From NCBI GenBank assembly GCA_937892815.1, contig CALBHZ010000055.1, forward strand, positions 1-6,429: DNA of 6,429 bases, read 5' to 3'. Within the stretch, counting starts at the first letter, position 1. Each line of letters begins with the position of its first letter. Made by a program: the position numbers and the translations under genes. Below are positions 5,485 to 6,429 of the stretch, in pieces. The notes beneath the pieces were generated by a model. It saw nothing but the letters and a program-made list of their open reading frames with translations, had not been told where the DNA came from and did not search any database. The stretch comes from an uncultured archaeon. Lineage in GTDB: Archaea > Thermoproteota > Nitrososphaeria > Conexivisphaerales > CALBHZ01.

Positions 5485-6342
5485 CTACACGCTAACGAAG
5501 TAAGCACCGATTATTGCTATTAACGCTCCAGCGAACTTCCTGTAAGTAGCTTTTTCCTTAAGAATTCTCCTTCCTATAAACACGGAGAAGATTAAATATA
5601 GAAACGATAAAGGAACGGCTCTCTCCGGACCTACCGTTTGTACAGCATATGTGAAAAACCACCATCCAAACGATATAGCGAGTACTCCTCCTAGACCCAT
5701 TAAAAACGTAACTCTGAGCTCTCTTCTAGGATTTTTGTATGCACCGTGGATGGTAAAGGGTATTGAGAAGAGGAATAGCCAAAATATCCTCCAGAAATTA
5801 ACCTTTAGATCTGAAGCGATATAACAAGCTAAAGTTAAGAAGTATATGCTAACGCTCCAAAATAAAGCTCCTAAAATAGCCATAGAGAAGCCAAATGCGT
5901 CAGTTTGAAGAAGTCTAGAATCTGCAGAGATAAGCCAGATGCTCGTGGTTATTAAAATCGTTCCAACTAAAACGGAAGCCGTTAAACCTATGTTCAGCAA
6001 TAAACTGTTTATCAAGGCGGAGAAGGCAATCGATGTGCTCGCTAGGGGAACCGCGCAGGAAAGCCCTATCCTCCTTATAGTGAATATGTAAAGGAAATCG
6101 CTAATTAAAAAGCCCGTTACTGCGCTTAAGAGCGTGAGGATTAAAAACGAGAGCGAGAGGTCAGAAAAAACGTCTGCTCTATAAAATGAAATGATTAGCG
6201 TAAAGGAAATGAAGGACAGGAAGCCTCTAGCTAAGCATCCCTTAAAGCTCCCAGCGTAAATTTCTCCCTTCTTATATATAAAGGCAGATAGCGTCCAACA
6301 AGCAGCCGTTAACAGAGCGGCGGAAACACCTAGGTAGAACAA
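5485..6342 (-). CDS. EamA/DMT-family membrane transporter
   Basis: Integral membrane protein of the drug/metabolite transporter superfamily, 285 residues, with about ten membrane segments (roughly 3-22, 36-54, 64-87, 93-114, 118-139, 150-173, 184-200, 211-231, 240-258, 266-283). The two EamA halves are visible as an internal duplication: AVPL occurs at 97-100 and again at 242-245, each followed by a helix, a charged or polar turn, and a final GA/VG-rich helix ending in ISA or VSV. The family includes exporters of amino acids and metabolites and some importers; the substrate cannot be told. The start is TTG, with an in-frame TAA immediately upstream, so no longer form is possible. The stop is TAG. 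It is convergent with livM and has its own promoter, so a functional link to the methyltransferase locus is only a possibility. Confidence 0.9.
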   Translation of the reverse strand: MFYLGVSAALLTAACWTLSAFIYKKGEIYAGSFKGCLARGFLSFISFTLIISFYRADVFSDLSLSFLILTLLSAVTGFLISDFLYIFTIRRIGLSCAVPLASTSIAFSALINSLLLNIGLTASVLVGTILITTSIWLISADSRLLQTDAFGFSMAILGALFWSVSIYFLTLACYIASDLKVNFWRIFWLFLFSIPFTIHGAYKNPRRELRVTFLMGLGGVLAISFGWWFFTYAVQTVGPERAVPLSFLYLIFSVFIGRRILKEKATYRKFAGALIAIIGAYFVSV

Positions 6343-6362
6343 TTACCTTCTAAAGTCATCTG

Positions 6363-6385
6363 TATTATACTAAAATATTAAAAGT
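6363..6385 (-). promoter_or_regulatory. Promoter region of the EamA gene
   Basis: On the minus strand two TATA-like stretches lie upstream of the TTG: TAGTATAATA, centred about 25 bases before the TTG and consistent with a leaderless mRNA, and CTTTTAATA, some 12 bases further up. The nearer one fits best. GAAGGT just before the TTG is too close to act as a good SD. Confidence 0.55.
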
Positions 6386-6410
6386 TCTTTTTTATTGAAA
6401 TAGAAAGAGG

Positions 6411-6419
6411 AGTTTAAAT
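6411..6419 (+). promoter_or_regulatory. Likely TATA box of a rightward gene beyond the window
   Basis: AGTTTAAAT is identical to the core of the livH promoter at 3604-3612. Archaeal spacing predicts transcription start at about 6440, outside the window. It would be divergent from the EamA gene. The gene it serves cannot be seen. Confidence 0.45.
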
Positions 6420-6429
6420 TCCTAAATGC

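Noticed and set aside
6426..6428. ATG at the right edge as a gene start with GAGGAG upstream
   Set aside because: The 13-base spacing is long, and the TATA box at 6411-6419 would start transcription beyond it. Only one further base is visible, so no gene can be supported.

Overview
The window is archaeal DNA, most likely from a thermophilic member of the Thermoproteota (Crenarchaeota). Three features point that way: TATA-type promoters 25-30 bases upstream of start codons with almost no leader; strong GGAGGTG-type Shine-Dalgarno sites only inside gene clusters; and frequent TTG starts (three of six visible starts). This is inferred from gene style alone, and no marker gene fixes the lineage.

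Layout. Positions 1-3525 hold a leftward run of four genes: a B12-binding corrinoid protein (2869-3525), an MtmB-family methylamine:corrinoid methyltransferase (1480-2868), and the two ATPases of a branched-chain-amino-acid-type (HAAT/Liv) ABC transporter, livG (698-1429) and livF (1-698, cut by the window edge within its last few residues). A 112-bp divergent promoter region (3526-3637) separates this run from the rightward transporter permeases livH (3638-4504) and livM (4509-5483). A convergent EamA/DMT-family membrane transporter (5485-6342) ends one base from livM. The last ~85 bp hold its promoter and a likely promoter for a rightward gene beyond the edge. There is no RNA gene, insertion sequence or CRISPR array, and no gene-free stretch over about 110 bp.

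How the genes may work together. A transporter missing only its binding protein encloses a methyltransferase/corrinoid-protein pair. The simplest reading is a substrate-capture module: LivHMGF imports a small methylated nitrogen compound, and the methyltransferase moves a methyl group from it to the cobalt of the partner corrinoid protein. No binding protein, second methyltransferase (corrinoid to CoM, folate or H4MPT) or corrinoid reactivase (RamA type) is present here.

The most interesting point is that the methyltransferase resembles MtmB over its full length, yet has Ile (ATA) where MtmB carries pyrrolysine (amber codon, residue 202). It also appears to lack the acidic residues that surround pyrrolysine. 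It is therefore a pyrrolysine-free MtmB homolog whose substrate is probably not monomethylamine handled by the classical chemistry. Also notable, the corrinoid and methyltransferase genes lie in one continuous reading frame interrupted by a single TAG.
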